In this document: positions 7,775 to 15,403 of the stretch, in pieces
Layout: every line of letters begins with the position of its first letter
Numbering within the stretch: position 1 is the first letter of the stretch
Assembly (NCBI GenBank): GCA_025464995.1
Contig: JAODMO010000014.1
Span: 1-59,292 of the forward strand
DNA from: Microbacteriaceae bacterium
GTDB lineage: Bacteria > Actinomycetota > Actinomycetes > Actinomycetales > Microbacteriaceae
Length of the DNA: 59,292 nucleotides
Direction of reading: 5' to 3'
Made by a program: the position numbers and the translations under genes
Notes under the pieces: model-generated
What the model saw: the letters and a program-made list of their open reading frames with translations, nothing else
Databases searched by the model: none
Told to the model about the DNA's origin: nothing

Positions 7775-8797
7775 TTGGACGGAAACGCCACGACGACGCA
7801 CACGAACGTCGCTCTGCTCTCGGTTGCAAGCACGATTGCTTCACGTATCACCACGTCCGAATCAATCGACCAGCGACTGCAGGGCGCCCTCAAGAGACTC
7901 CACCTTCCCAAGGGACTGCTGCAACGCGTCGCCGGGGTCTACGAGCGCCGCAATTGGGAGAACGGGCAGAAGTTCGACGACGCGGCCATCGCCGCAGGCA
8001 AACGGGCCCTCGCCCAGGCGGGCGTGCGCCCGGACCAGGTCGGGATGCTCATCAACACCTCGGTCACCCGCAAGAACCTCGAGCCGTCGGTCGCCGTCAG
8101 TATCCATCACGGACTCGGCCTGCCGAGCTCCGCGCTGAACTTCGACATCGCCAACGCGTGCCTCGGCTTCGTCAACGGCATGAGCCTCGCCGCATCCCTC
8201 ATCGACTCCGGTCAGATCGACTACGCCGTGATCGTGGCGGGCGAAGACGCCGACGAGATCCAGAACAACACCGTCGACCGCCTCGAGGCCAACAGTTTGA
8301 GCCGCAAAGACTTCATGAGCGAGTTCGCCAGCCTCACCCTCGGGTCGGGCGCAGCGGCCGCCGTGCTCGGCCGTGCCGACGCGCATCCGGAGGGCCATCG
8401 CATCCTCGGCGGGGTCACCCGCGCCGCGACCCAGTTCAACGACCTCTGCGTGGGCAGCGTCGACGGTATGTTCACCGATGCGAAGGCGCTGCTCAAGGGT
8501 GGCATGGAGCTCGTCGTCTCCGCCTGGAACGAGGCGAAGCGCGACTGGAGCTGGTCGAACATGGACCGCTACATCCTGCACCAGGTTTCCTCCGTGCACA
8601 CCAATGCCATCGTCAAGGCCGCGGGGCTCGACGAGGCAAAGGTGCCGCGCACCTACCCGCTGCTGGGCAACATCGGCCCCGCATCCATCCCGATCACCCT
8701 CGCCTACGAGGCGGAAGACCTGAAGAAGGGCGACCGCGTGCTGTTGATGGGCGTCGGTTCTGGGCTCAATACCGCAATGATGGAGATCGCCTGGTGA
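7775..8797 (+). CDS. oleA: OleA: acyl-CoA head-to-head condensing thiolase for long-chain olefin synthesis
   Basis: A 340-residue ketoacyl synthase III-like enzyme that joins two fatty acyl-CoA molecules into a beta-keto acid. The triad is C129 (ANACLGFVNG), H269 (YILHQVSS) and N299 (LLGNIGPAS). E103 in NLEPSVA matches the glutamate that OleA, unlike FabH, contributes across the dimer. The start is TTG 7775, with AGGGAG 5 bp upstream; no ATG or GTG nearby has a better site. CAATAAT near 7725 is a plausible -10. The stop overlaps the next gene as GTGA. The neighbours oleBC and oleD distinguish it from a fatty-acid FabH. Confidence 0.93.
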   Translation: MDGNATTTHTNVALLSVASTIASRITTSESIDQRLQGALKRLHLPKGLLQRVAGVYERRNWENGQKFDDAAIAAGKRALAQAGVRPDQVGMLINTSVTRKNLEPSVAVSIHHGLGLPSSALNFDIANACLGFVNGMSLAASLIDSGQIDYAVIVAGEDADEIQNNTVDRLEANSLSRKDFMSEFASLTLGSGAAAAVLGRADAHPEGHRILGGVTRAATQFNDLCVGSVDGMFTDAKALLKGGMELVVSAWNEAKRDWSWSNMDRYILHQVSSVHTNAIVKAAGLDEAKVPRTYPLLGNIGPASIPITLAYEAEDLKKGDRVLLMGVGSGLNTAMMEIAW

Positions 8798-11556
8798 CGT
8801 CCCGGATCCCGCGTTCCGCTCCCCTCCCGGCGAGCCTTCCCCCCGCGGGTCTCGAGGGCCTCGACCCGTCGTTCTCGCGCCTCGTCGTGGCGCCCGAGAG
8901 TGAGGGGCTCAGCGTCTCCCACGAGTGGCACCTCCTCGACAACGGTGCGCGACTCGCGGAGCTCGGAGTCACGCCGGTCGGCACCATCCTGTGCGTGCAC
9001 GGCAACCCGACCTGGAGCTATCTCTGGCGCTCGCTCGTCTCCCGGGCGACGGATGCCGCGGCCGACGGTCGCGAGGCCTGGCGGGTCATCGCCGTCGACC
9101 AGCTCGACATGGGGTTCTCGGAGCGCACCGGGCAGCCGCGCACCCTCGCGCGACGCGTGCGCGACCTCGGCGATCTCACCGACGCCCTGGGGCTGAGGGA
9201 ACCGGTCATCACCCTCGGGCACGACTGGGGCGGCGTCGTCAGCCTCGGCTGGGCCGTCGACCACCCCGCGCTGCTCGGCGGGGTCGCGGTTCTCAACACG
9301 GCCGTGCACCAGCCGGCAGGTGCCGCCATCCCGGCGCCGCTGCGACTCACCCTGCTGCGGGGCGTGCTCCGTACCGCCACGGTTGCCACACCCGGATTCC
9401 TCGAGACGACGCTCGGCCTCGCGCATCCGCCGCTCGCCGAGACGGTCAAGAACGGCTATCGGGCACCCTACCTCGAGGCCGCTCGACGCGGCGGCATCGG
9501 CGGGTTCGTCGCCGACATCCCGGTCAACGCGGCGCACGCCAGCCATCAGGAGCTCGAGCGCATCGCCGAGGGTGTGCGATACCTCGCCGTTCCCGCCCTC
9601 GCGCTCTGGGGCCCGCAAGACCCGATCTTCAGTGACCGCTACCTCGACGATCTCGTCGACCGCCTGCCGCACGCCGACGTGCATCGCTTCGAGTCGGCCG
9701 GCCACCTCATCGCGGAAGACGTCGACTACGCGGCGGCAGTGCTCACCTGGCTCGGCGACCGCGGCACCGAACTCGGCGGGCTCGGCACCGCCGGTGCCAA
9801 CCCGTCGCGGTTCGCCATCGACGTGCCGGCCGGCCCGGACGACGAGGTCCTCGACCCGAACCGTTTCGACGAGGGCTATGTGAAGCCCGTGGTCCACGGC
9901 CCGCCGGCGGGCCTCTTCCGCTATCTCGAAGAGCTGCGCGACAGCTCCCACACGGCCCTCGTGGAGATGGCGCCCGCGGGTGCTCCGAGCGGCACGCCGA
10001 ACGTGGTGTCGTGGAGGCTGCTGTCGAGACGTGTGCGCCAGCTGGCCGCCGGGCTTGCCATGATCGGGGTCGAGCGCGGTGACCGGGTGTCGCTCCTCAT
10101 CCAGCCGGGCGCCGACCTGACCGCCGTGCTCTACGCCTGCCTGCGGCTCGGGGCAGTCGTCGTCGTCGCCGACGCGGGTCTCGGAGTGAAGGGCCTGACG
10201 CGCGCCGTGCGCGGTGCATGGCCCGACCACGTCATCGGAGCGCCCGCCGGTCTCGCCGCCGCCACGGCCCTCGGATGGCCCGGGCAGAAGATCTCGACGG
10301 CGCGCTACATCAAGCCGGTGCGCCGTTCGCTCGACATCGCCTACTCCCTCGGCGATCTCGTGTCGCTGGGTGTGGAGGAGGAGCTGCCCGAGCTCCCGTC
10401 GCCCGACGACGCCGCCGCGGTCCTCTTCACCTCCGGCTCCACCGGGCCCGCCAAGGGGGTGGTGTACACGCACGGCCAGCTCGCCGCGGTAGTCGATGCG
10501 CTCGCCGAGACCTACGGCATCGGGCTCGGCACGGGCCTCGTCGCCGGTTTCGCGCCGTTCGCGCTGCTCGGGCCCGCGCTCGGCGCCCGTTCGGTGACGC
10601 CCGACATGGTCGTCACCTCGCCCAAGACACTCACCGCGACCGCGGTCGCCGCTGCCGTGGCGGCCGTCGACGCGACGGTCGTGTTCCTCTCCCCGGCCGC
10701 GATCACCAACGTCGTCGCGACCGCGGGTGAACTGACGGACGCCGATCGTGAAGCGCTCGGCGGGGTCGAGGACTTCCTGTCGGCAGGCGCTCCGGTGTCG
10801 GAGCGACTGTTGACCGCGGCATCCGCCCTCATGCCCGGGGCGACGGCGCACACCCCCTACGGCATGACCGAGGGCCTTCTCATGACCGACATCACGCTCG
10901 AGGAAATCCGGGACGCGCAACTGACGCTCGGCGGGCCCGGCGGCGTCTGCGTCGGACGCCCGGCCGCGACGACTCGCGTGCGCATCAGCGCCCTCGACGA
11001 GAACGGTGACGCGGCCGGCGAGCTCTCCGAGGAGCCGTTCACGACGGGCGAGATAGTCGTGTCGGCGCCGCACGTCAAAGACCACTACGACTCTCTGTGG
11101 CTCACCGAGCGTGAGTCGCGCCGCGGGGCGATCGCCGGCGAACGCTGGCACCGCACCGGCGACGTCGGCCACATCGACGGGCAGGGGCGGCTCTGGGTCG
11201 AGGGCCGGATGCCCCACGTGATCGTCACCGCGGACGCAGTGGTGACTCCCGTCGGCCCCGAGCAGCGCTTCGAGTCGGTGTTCGAGGTCGCCCGCGCGGC
11301 CCTCGTCGGCGTCGGACCGCGCGGCGAGCAGCAGCTCGTCGCCGTGATCGAGACCGTGCCGCCCGCCGTGCGCGTGTCGCTCGCGCCTCCCGCTCTGGCG
11401 AGCGCGGTGCGCGCGTCCGTCGACGTGGCGATCGCGGCGGTGCTCGTTGTGCCACAGCTTCCCACCGACATCCGCCACAACTCCAAGATCGATCGCGTGC
11501 GCCTCGGCCGCTGGGCCGCCTCCGTGCTGACCGGCGGTCGGATGACGCGGCCGTGA
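8794..11556 (+). CDS. oleBC: OleBC: fused beta-lactone decarboxylase and beta-lactone synthetase
   Basis: A 920-residue two-domain enzyme. Residues about 20-325 are an alpha/beta-hydrolase (OleB) with HGNPTWSYLWR, the Asp nucleophile D144 in GHDWGG, the acid in WGPQDPIF and the His in SAGHLIAEDV. OleB turns a cis-beta-lactone into an alkene and CO2. Residues about 360-920 are an AMP-forming ligase-like domain (OleC) with P-loop FTSGSTGPAKG, TPYGMTEG and HRTGDVGHIDG; OleC closes the lactone from the beta-hydroxy acid. GTG 8794 overlaps the oleA stop. The fusion is known in actinobacteria, whereas separate oleB and oleC genes are usual in gammaproteobacteria. Confidence 0.92.
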   Translation: MTSRIPRSAPLPASLPPAGLEGLDPSFSRLVVAPESEGLSVSHEWHLLDNGARLAELGVTPVGTILCVHGNPTWSYLWRSLVSRATDAAADGREAWRVIAVDQLDMGFSERTGQPRTLARRVRDLGDLTDALGLREPVITLGHDWGGVVSLGWAVDHPALLGGVAVLNTAVHQPAGAAIPAPLRLTLLRGVLRTATVATPGFLETTLGLAHPPLAETVKNGYRAPYLEAARRGGIGGFVADIPVNAAHASHQELERIAEGVRYLAVPALALWGPQDPIFSDRYLDDLVDRLPHADVHRFESAGHLIAEDVDYAAAVLTWLGDRGTELGGLGTAGANPSRFAIDVPAGPDDEVLDPNRFDEGYVKPVVHGPPAGLFRYLEELRDSSHTALVEMAPAGAPSGTPNVVSWRLLSRRVRQLAAGLAMIGVERGDRVSLLIQPGADLTAVLYACLRLGAVVVVADAGLGVKGLTRAVRGAWPDHVIGAPAGLAAATALGWPGQKISTARYIKPVRRSLDIAYSLGDLVSLGVEEELPELPSPDDAAAVLFTSGSTGPAKGVVYTHGQLAAVVDALAETYGIGLGTGLVAGFAPFALLGPALGARSVTPDMVVTSPKTLTATAVAAAVAAVDATVVFLSPAAITNVVATAGELTDADREALGGVEDFLSAGAPVSERLLTAASALMPGATAHTPYGMTEGLLMTDITLEEIRDAQLTLGGPGGVCVGRPAATTRVRISALDENGDAAGELSEEPFTTGEIVVSAPHVKDHYDSLWLTERESRRGAIAGERWHRTGDVGHIDGQGRLWVEGRMPHVIVTADAVVTPVGPEQRFESVFEVARAALVGVGPRGEQQLVAVIETVPPAVRVSLAPPALASAVRASVDVAIAAVLVVPQLPTDIRHNSKIDRVRLGRWAASVLTGGRMTRP

Positions 11557-11590
11557 GCGGTCGCGGAGGCGCACGGCGGGTGGTGAGCAC

Positions 11591-12562
11591 GTGAGGGTGC
11601 TTGTGACCGGCGCGAGCGGGCTGCTCGGCCGCGCCGTCGCGGCGTCGATCCTCGCCGCAGGGCACGAGGTGCGCACGCTGCAGCGTCGGCCGTCGCACGT
11701 GCCGGGGGCCGCCGACTACATCGGTTCGGTGACCAACGTCTCGCAGGTGAGCCGTGCCGTCGACGGGGTCGATGGCGTCGTGCACCTCGCCGCGAAGGTG
11801 TCGCTGGCCGGTGATCCGGCGGAGTTCGAGGCCGTGAACGTCGGAGGTACGCTCCGGCTCTTGCGCGCCGCCGCATCGTCGGGTGTGAACCGCTTCGTGC
11901 AGGTGTCGTCGCCGTCCGTCGCGCACAGCGGCGCGTCGATAGTGGGCGACGACGCGATGCCCGCCGACCCGCGCCGAGCGCGCGGCGACTACGCGCGGAC
12001 GAAGGCGGCCGGAGAGCTGCTCGCGCTCGCCGCCGACTCCGAAGAACTCGCCGTCGTGGCGGTGCGACCGCATCTCGTCTGGGGACCGGGCGACACGCAA
12101 CTCGTCGCCCGCATCGTCGACCGGGCCAGTCGGGGTCGGCTGCCGCTGCTCGGCCAGGGCGCCGCACTCATCGACACGACGTACATCGACAACGCGGCAT
12201 CCGCGATCACCGCCGCCCTCGAGCGCGCGCACGACGTGCACGGCAACGCCTACGTCGTGACGAACGGCGAGCCGCGCCCGGTGGCGGAGCTGCTCGCGGG
12301 CATGTGCGCCGCGGCGGGCGTGAGCGCGCCGAACTGGAGCGTGCCCGCGAGCGTCGCACGAGCCGCCGGGTCGCTCGTCGAGGCCGCGTGGCGCGTGCGC
12401 CCGGGTGTGGACGAGCCGCCGATGACGCGCTTCCTCGCGGAGCAGCTCTCGACGGCGCACTGGTTCGACCAGCGGCGCACTCGCGCAGACCTGCAGTGGA
12501 AGCCCGCCGTTTCGCTCGACGAAGGCTTCAGGCGCCTGGCCGCGTCCTACGGCCGGGCGTAG
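11591..12562 (+). CDS. oleD: OleD: NADPH-dependent 2-alkyl-3-ketoalkanoic acid reductase
   Basis: A 323-residue extended short-chain dehydrogenase related to 3-beta-HSD enzymes. It reduces the keto acid made by OleA to a beta-hydroxy acid for OleC. The N-terminal Rossmann motif is VTGASGLLGRA (residues 5-15). The catalytic residues are Ser in VQVSSPSVAHSG and Y134-x3-K138 in DYARTKAAGE. The start is GTG 11591, 34 bp after oleBC, so the three genes are probably one transcript. With oleA and oleBC it completes the known pathway, whose products are long internal alkenes in the membrane. Confidence 0.9.
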   Translation: MRVLVTGASGLLGRAVAASILAAGHEVRTLQRRPSHVPGAADYIGSVTNVSQVSRAVDGVDGVVHLAAKVSLAGDPAEFEAVNVGGTLRLLRAAASSGVNRFVQVSSPSVAHSGASIVGDDAMPADPRRARGDYARTKAAGELLALAADSEELAVVAVRPHLVWGPGDTQLVARIVDRASRGRLPLLGQGAALIDTTYIDNAASAITAALERAHDVHGNAYVVTNGEPRPVAELLAGMCAAAGVSAPNWSVPASVARAAGSLVEAAWRVRPGVDEPPMTRFLAEQLSTAHWFDQRRTRADLQWKPAVSLDEGFRRLAASYGRA

Positions 12563-12741
12563 CGCGCGACCGTCGACGCTTCGCGACAGGATCCGCGACA
12601 CTCCCGACCCGCGCATACCCAGATCGGGGGGCCAGAACTCTTCCCGAGAAATCCGCGCCTCGGCGACATCCGCAGAACTACGCGCCGCGATTCGATGTCG
12701 GTGGTGGCGAGGACGATGAATATCGACGCGACACGCCGAAA

Positions 12742-12787
12742 CACTATATGTAGTGGAATGACACGAGTGTCATTCCGGTTATATAGT
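12742..12787. promoter_or_regulatory. symmetric palindromic promoter ahead of the micropeptide gene
   Basis: At 12755-12776 the arms GGAATGACAC and GTGTCATTCC form a perfect 10-bp inverted repeat separated only by GA. A TATAGT -10 hexamer lies on each side: 12782-12787 on the plus strand and 12747-12742 on the minus strand. ATGACA inside the left arm sits 18 bp before the plus-strand -10 and could serve as -35. The layout looks like a regulator-controlled, possibly bidirectional promoter, but no minus-strand gene was recognised downstream. Confidence 0.6.
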
Positions 12788-12839
12788 AAAGACCTCGCTG
12801 CAATGGCAGCGGAAACGACCACACAGAAGGAGGATCCAC

Positions 12840-12923
12840 ATGGACAACGACAACGATTCAGTCGGCGGCTACGCAGTTCCCGTTGACCCGATGGATCTTC
12901 TGCAGTGCGACTCCTGCCAGTAG
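12840..12923 (+). CDS. 27-residue cysteine-ending micropeptide of unknown function
   Basis: A tiny gene preceded by the near-perfect ribosome binding site AAGGAGGA, 5 bp before its ATG. The first six residues are acidic (MDNDND); the C-terminal part reads GYAVPVDPMDLLQCDSCQ and ends in a C-x-x-C-Q motif. It has its own promoter-like region upstream and a strong hairpin 27 bp after the stop, so it looks like a monocistronic gene of its own. There is no signal peptide and no membrane segment. The length, acidic leader and terminal cysteines could suit a modified-peptide precursor or a metal/thiol micropeptide, but no modification enzyme is adjacent. I do not recognise a characterised family. 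Confidence 0.7.
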   Translation: MDNDNDSVGGYAVPVDPMDLLQCDSCQ

Positions 12924-12949
12924 GCAGCCAGTCCACCTCAAGACCCCCA

Positions 12950-12987
12950 ACAGAACCCCGGTTGCCCACAGGCAGCCGGGGTTCTGT
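12950..12987 (+). terminator. intrinsic-type hairpin after the micropeptide gene
   Basis: CAGAACCCCGGTTGCC pairs with GGCAGCCGGGGTTCTG around a CACA loop, with one mismatch in 16 bp; the flanking A and T extend the stem by one pair. No long T-run follows, which is common for actinobacterial terminators. It separates the micropeptide gene from hadA. Confidence 0.8.
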
Positions 12988-13047
12988 GGTTGGCGGGACC
13001 TGACGCGCGAGTGGGGCCGCCCGCGGGCGAGTGGGTAGAATCGCTGG

Positions 13048-13494
13048 GTGCCAGTGAACCCCGAACTGCAGGGCCGCGTGTTCGAGCCCACCGCCCCGTA
13101 CCTGGTGGGTCGGGAGAAGATCCGCGAGTTCGCCCGCGCCGTCTTCGCCACGAGCCCCCTCAACACCGACCCGGATGCTGCGATCGCGGCCGGCTACAGC
13201 GACATCGTCGCCCCGCCCACGTTCCCCGTCGTCATCCAGGAGTCGACCCTCGCGCAGCTGCTCGCCGAGCCCGACGCCGGAATCGACTTCAGCCGCGTGG
13301 TGCACGGCGACCAGCGGTTCAGCTACACGCGCCCCATCCTCGCCGGCGACGTGCTCACCGCGACCCTGAGAATCGCGAGCATCAAGAGCCTGGGCGGCCA
13401 CTCGATGGTCACTGCCGAGTCCACGATCGTCGACGCGGCGAGCGAACACGTCGTGACCGCCATCTCCACCCTCGTCGTGAGGGGTGACGAGTGA
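13048..13494 (+). CDS. MaoC-like N-terminal dehydratase subunit (HadA-type)
   Basis: A 148-residue FAS1-type dehydratase-like protein with a hot-dog fold; GREKIREFARAVF, APPTFPVV and VVHGDQRFSYTRPILAGD are typical of the N-terminal MaoC-like family. It lacks the catalytic Asp/His pair and would pair with the next gene, as mycobacterial HadA does with HadB. The start GTG 13048 lies 6 bp after TAGAAT (13036-13041), so the transcript is probably leaderless. It forms an overlapping unit with the MaoC gene and murB, an order often seen in actinobacteria. The likely reaction is dehydration of 3-hydroxyacyl thioesters. Confidence 0.82.
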   Translation: MPVNPELQGRVFEPTAPYLVGREKIREFARAVFATSPLNTDPDAAIAAGYSDIVAPPTFPVVIQESTLAQLLAEPDAGIDFSRVVHGDQRFSYTRPILAGDVLTATLRIASIKSLGGHSMVTAESTIVDAASEHVVTAISTLVVRGDE

Positions 13495-13892
13495 TCGCCG
13501 AGATCGGACAGGTCGTCGCCGAGACGACCTATGTGCTCACACGGGATTCCCTCGTGCGCTACGCCGGGGCATCCGGTGACTTCAACGCCATCCACTATCG
13601 TGACGACGTCGCCGCGAGCGTCGGCCTCCCCGGCGTGCTCGCGCACGGCATGCTCACCATGGGCTTCGCGGTGCAGCCGGTCGTCGACTGGATCGGCGAC
13701 AGCGGCAAGGTGCTCGACTACCAGGTGCGATTCACTCGGCCCGTAGTCGTCGACCCGACGGATGGCGCAACCGTCACCGTGGTCGCCAAGGTCGGCGCCC
13801 TCAGCGACGCCGAGGCACGCATCGACCTCACCGTGACGTTCGCCGACCAGACGGTGCTCGGCAAGGCGCAAGCGCGCGTCAGCCTCGCGTGA
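13491..13892 (+). CDS. MaoC-family hydratase/dehydratase, catalytic subunit (HadB-type)
   Basis: A 133-residue hot-dog protein with the hydratase-2 motif intact: YAGASGDFNAIHYRDD followed by GLPGVLAHGMLTMG, giving the catalytic Asp and His. It would dehydrate (3R)-hydroxyacyl-ACP or -CoA together with the preceding subunit. The GTG start overlaps the hadA-like stop (GTGA) and its own stop overlaps murB (GTGA), so all three should be translated from one message. The mycobacterial-style symbols are avoided because the acyl chain and carrier are not known. Confidence 0.85.
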   Translation: MIAEIGQVVAETTYVLTRDSLVRYAGASGDFNAIHYRDDVAASVGLPGVLAHGMLTMGFAVQPVVDWIGDSGKVLDYQVRFTRPVVVDPTDGATVTVVAKVGALSDAEARIDLTVTFADQTVLGKAQARVSLA

Positions 13893-14989
13893 CCGTGACG
13901 ACGCTCGCGGAGCTCACCACCATGCGCGTGGGCGGACCCGCTCGCGCGATGGTCGCACCCGAGACCCCGGAGCAGCTGGTCGAGGAGACCCTCGCGGTCT
14001 GGGCCAGCGGCGAACCGTGGCTCGTGCTCGGCGGGGGTTCCAACCTCGTCGTGGCCGACGACGGCTTCGAGGGCACGGTCATCCGTGTGCTCACCCGCGG
14101 CATCGAGCGGGTCGCGGAACACGGCGACCGGGTTCGCCTGCGCGTGCAGGCGGGCGAGCCGTGGGAGTCGCTCGTCGCGTACACGGTCGACAACGGGCTC
14201 GCGGGCATCGAGGCGCTCAGCGGCATTCCCGGATCATGCGGAGCCGCGCCCGTGCAGAACATCGGCGCCTACGGACAGGAGATCGCGTCGAGCCTCGTGT
14301 CGATCGACTTCCTCGACTACCTGAGCGGCGACAAGCAGACGCTCTCCGCCGCCGACCTCGACTTCGGCTACCGCACCTCCGCCCTCAAACGCGGCACGCA
14401 GGGTGTCGTGATCGCGCTCGAGGTCGAGCTCCGACGCAGCGACGACGGCCTCGGCGACCCGGTCGCCTACGCCCAGCTCGCGTCGTCGCTCGGCGTCTCG
14501 CTCGGCGACCGGGTCGAGCTGCGTGCCGTGCGCGACACCGTGATCGCGCTGCGGACGTCGAAGGGGATGGTGCTCGATCCCGCCGACCCCGACTCGGTGA
14601 GCTGCGGCTCCTTCTTCACCAACCCGATCGTCGGCGAGAACTTCGCCCGCACCCTGCCCGAGCAGGCGCCGCGCTGGGCCAACAGCCCCGAGCCCGCCCC
14701 CGTCGCCGTGCCCCTCGGCGAGGAGCCTGCCGCACCGCCGGTGCAGACCGACTTCCGCGTGAAGCTCAGCGCCGCGTGGTTGATCGAGAAGGCAGGCATC
14801 GGTCGAGGCTTCTCGCTGCCCGGCTCTCGCGCCGCGATCTCCAGCAAGCACACCCTCGCGATCGTCAACCGCGGTGGAGCGACGGCCGCCGAGGTCGCCG
14901 AGTTGGGCCGTTTCGTGCAGACCCGGGTGTTCTCGGAATTCGGCGTGCGGATGATGGCGGAGCCGGTGCTCGTCGGGGTGTCGCTGTAG
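13889..14989 (+). CDS. murB: UDP-N-acetylmuramate dehydrogenase MurB
   Basis: A 366-residue FAD enzyme that reduces UDP-N-acetylenolpyruvoylglucosamine in peptidoglycan synthesis. FAD-binding motifs are TTMRVGGPA, VLGGGSNLVV and IPGSCGAAPVQNIGAYGQE. The catalytic Ser is in CGSFFTNPIV, and the C-terminal Glu is in MAEPVLVG. Length and lack of the extra C-terminal loop fit type I MurB, with an insertion of about 30 Pro/Ala-rich residues (WANSPEPAPVAVPLGEEPAA) before the substrate domain end. GTG 13889 overlaps the hadB-like stop. Confidence 0.95.
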   Translation: MTVTTLAELTTMRVGGPARAMVAPETPEQLVEETLAVWASGEPWLVLGGGSNLVVADDGFEGTVIRVLTRGIERVAEHGDRVRLRVQAGEPWESLVAYTVDNGLAGIEALSGIPGSCGAAPVQNIGAYGQEIASSLVSIDFLDYLSGDKQTLSAADLDFGYRTSALKRGTQGVVIALEVELRRSDDGLGDPVAYAQLASSLGVSLGDRVELRAVRDTVIALRTSKGMVLDPADPDSVSCGSFFTNPIVGENFARTLPEQAPRWANSPEPAPVAVPLGEEPAAPPVQTDFRVKLSAAWLIEKAGIGRGFSLPGSRAAISSKHTLAIVNRGGATAAEVAELGRFVQTRVFSEFGVRMMAEPVLVGVSL

Positions 14990-14992
14990 CGC

Positions 14993-15330
14993 TCGGCCGC
15001 CCCGCTACTGCGGCCTTGAGCAGGTAGCCGCTCGCGCCCGCCTCGATCGCCGTGAGGATGCTGGCGTCGGTCTCGTGCGTCGTCAGCACGAGTCGCGGCA
15101 TCCGCAGGTTCATGAGCACGAGATCCGGCTCGAGCGCTGGGGCGGCATCGACGGCGGCCGAGCCGTCCGGCGCCTCACCCACAACCTCGATGTCGGTGCC
15201 GACGTGGGCAGGCCGACGACCCGGCTGCGCACGCCTGCGCTCTCGTCGCCACAAGCGACCGCGTCTCAGCGAGGGCGTTGCGTGCGCTTTCCTCGAGCAC
15301 GTCGAGCGTCGCACCGACGGTCGCACCTCC
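14993..15330 (-). pseudogene. remnant of a two-component system (histidine kinase tail and LuxR-type response regulator)
   Basis: Reading on the minus strand, 15324-15243 encodes ATLDVLEESARNALAETR, resembling the HisKA_3 dimerisation helix of NarL-type sensor kinases. Then 15194-15005 encodes DIEVVGEAPDGSAAVDAAP, PDLVLMNLRMP, LVLTTHETD and IEAGASGYLLKA, a receiver domain. The phospho-acceptor Asp is Asn here (VLMNLRMP), about 20 residues between RMP and the VLTT strand are deleted, and no DNA-binding domain follows. Kinase and regulator fragments are in different frames. The locus is dead. Confidence 0.75.
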
Positions 15331-15403
15331 CGCCTCGGGCTCCCGCCGGGCGCGTTGGGTGAGCAGCCGGTGGGTTGACGGGTCAAACGGTCGATGGATG
15401 CGG

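Noticed and set aside
8704-11676. A 990-codon open frame on the minus strand
   Set aside because: It is the antisense of oleA-oleBC-oleD, is rich in Arg, Gly, His and Asp as expected for the opposite strand of GC-rich genes, and has no family motif.
12547-13449. Minus-strand frame ending in a Cys-containing short peptide near 12660
   Set aside because: No ribosome binding site precedes the inner ATG and the frame runs opposite the hadA-like gene; kept only as a possible target of the minus-strand promoter.
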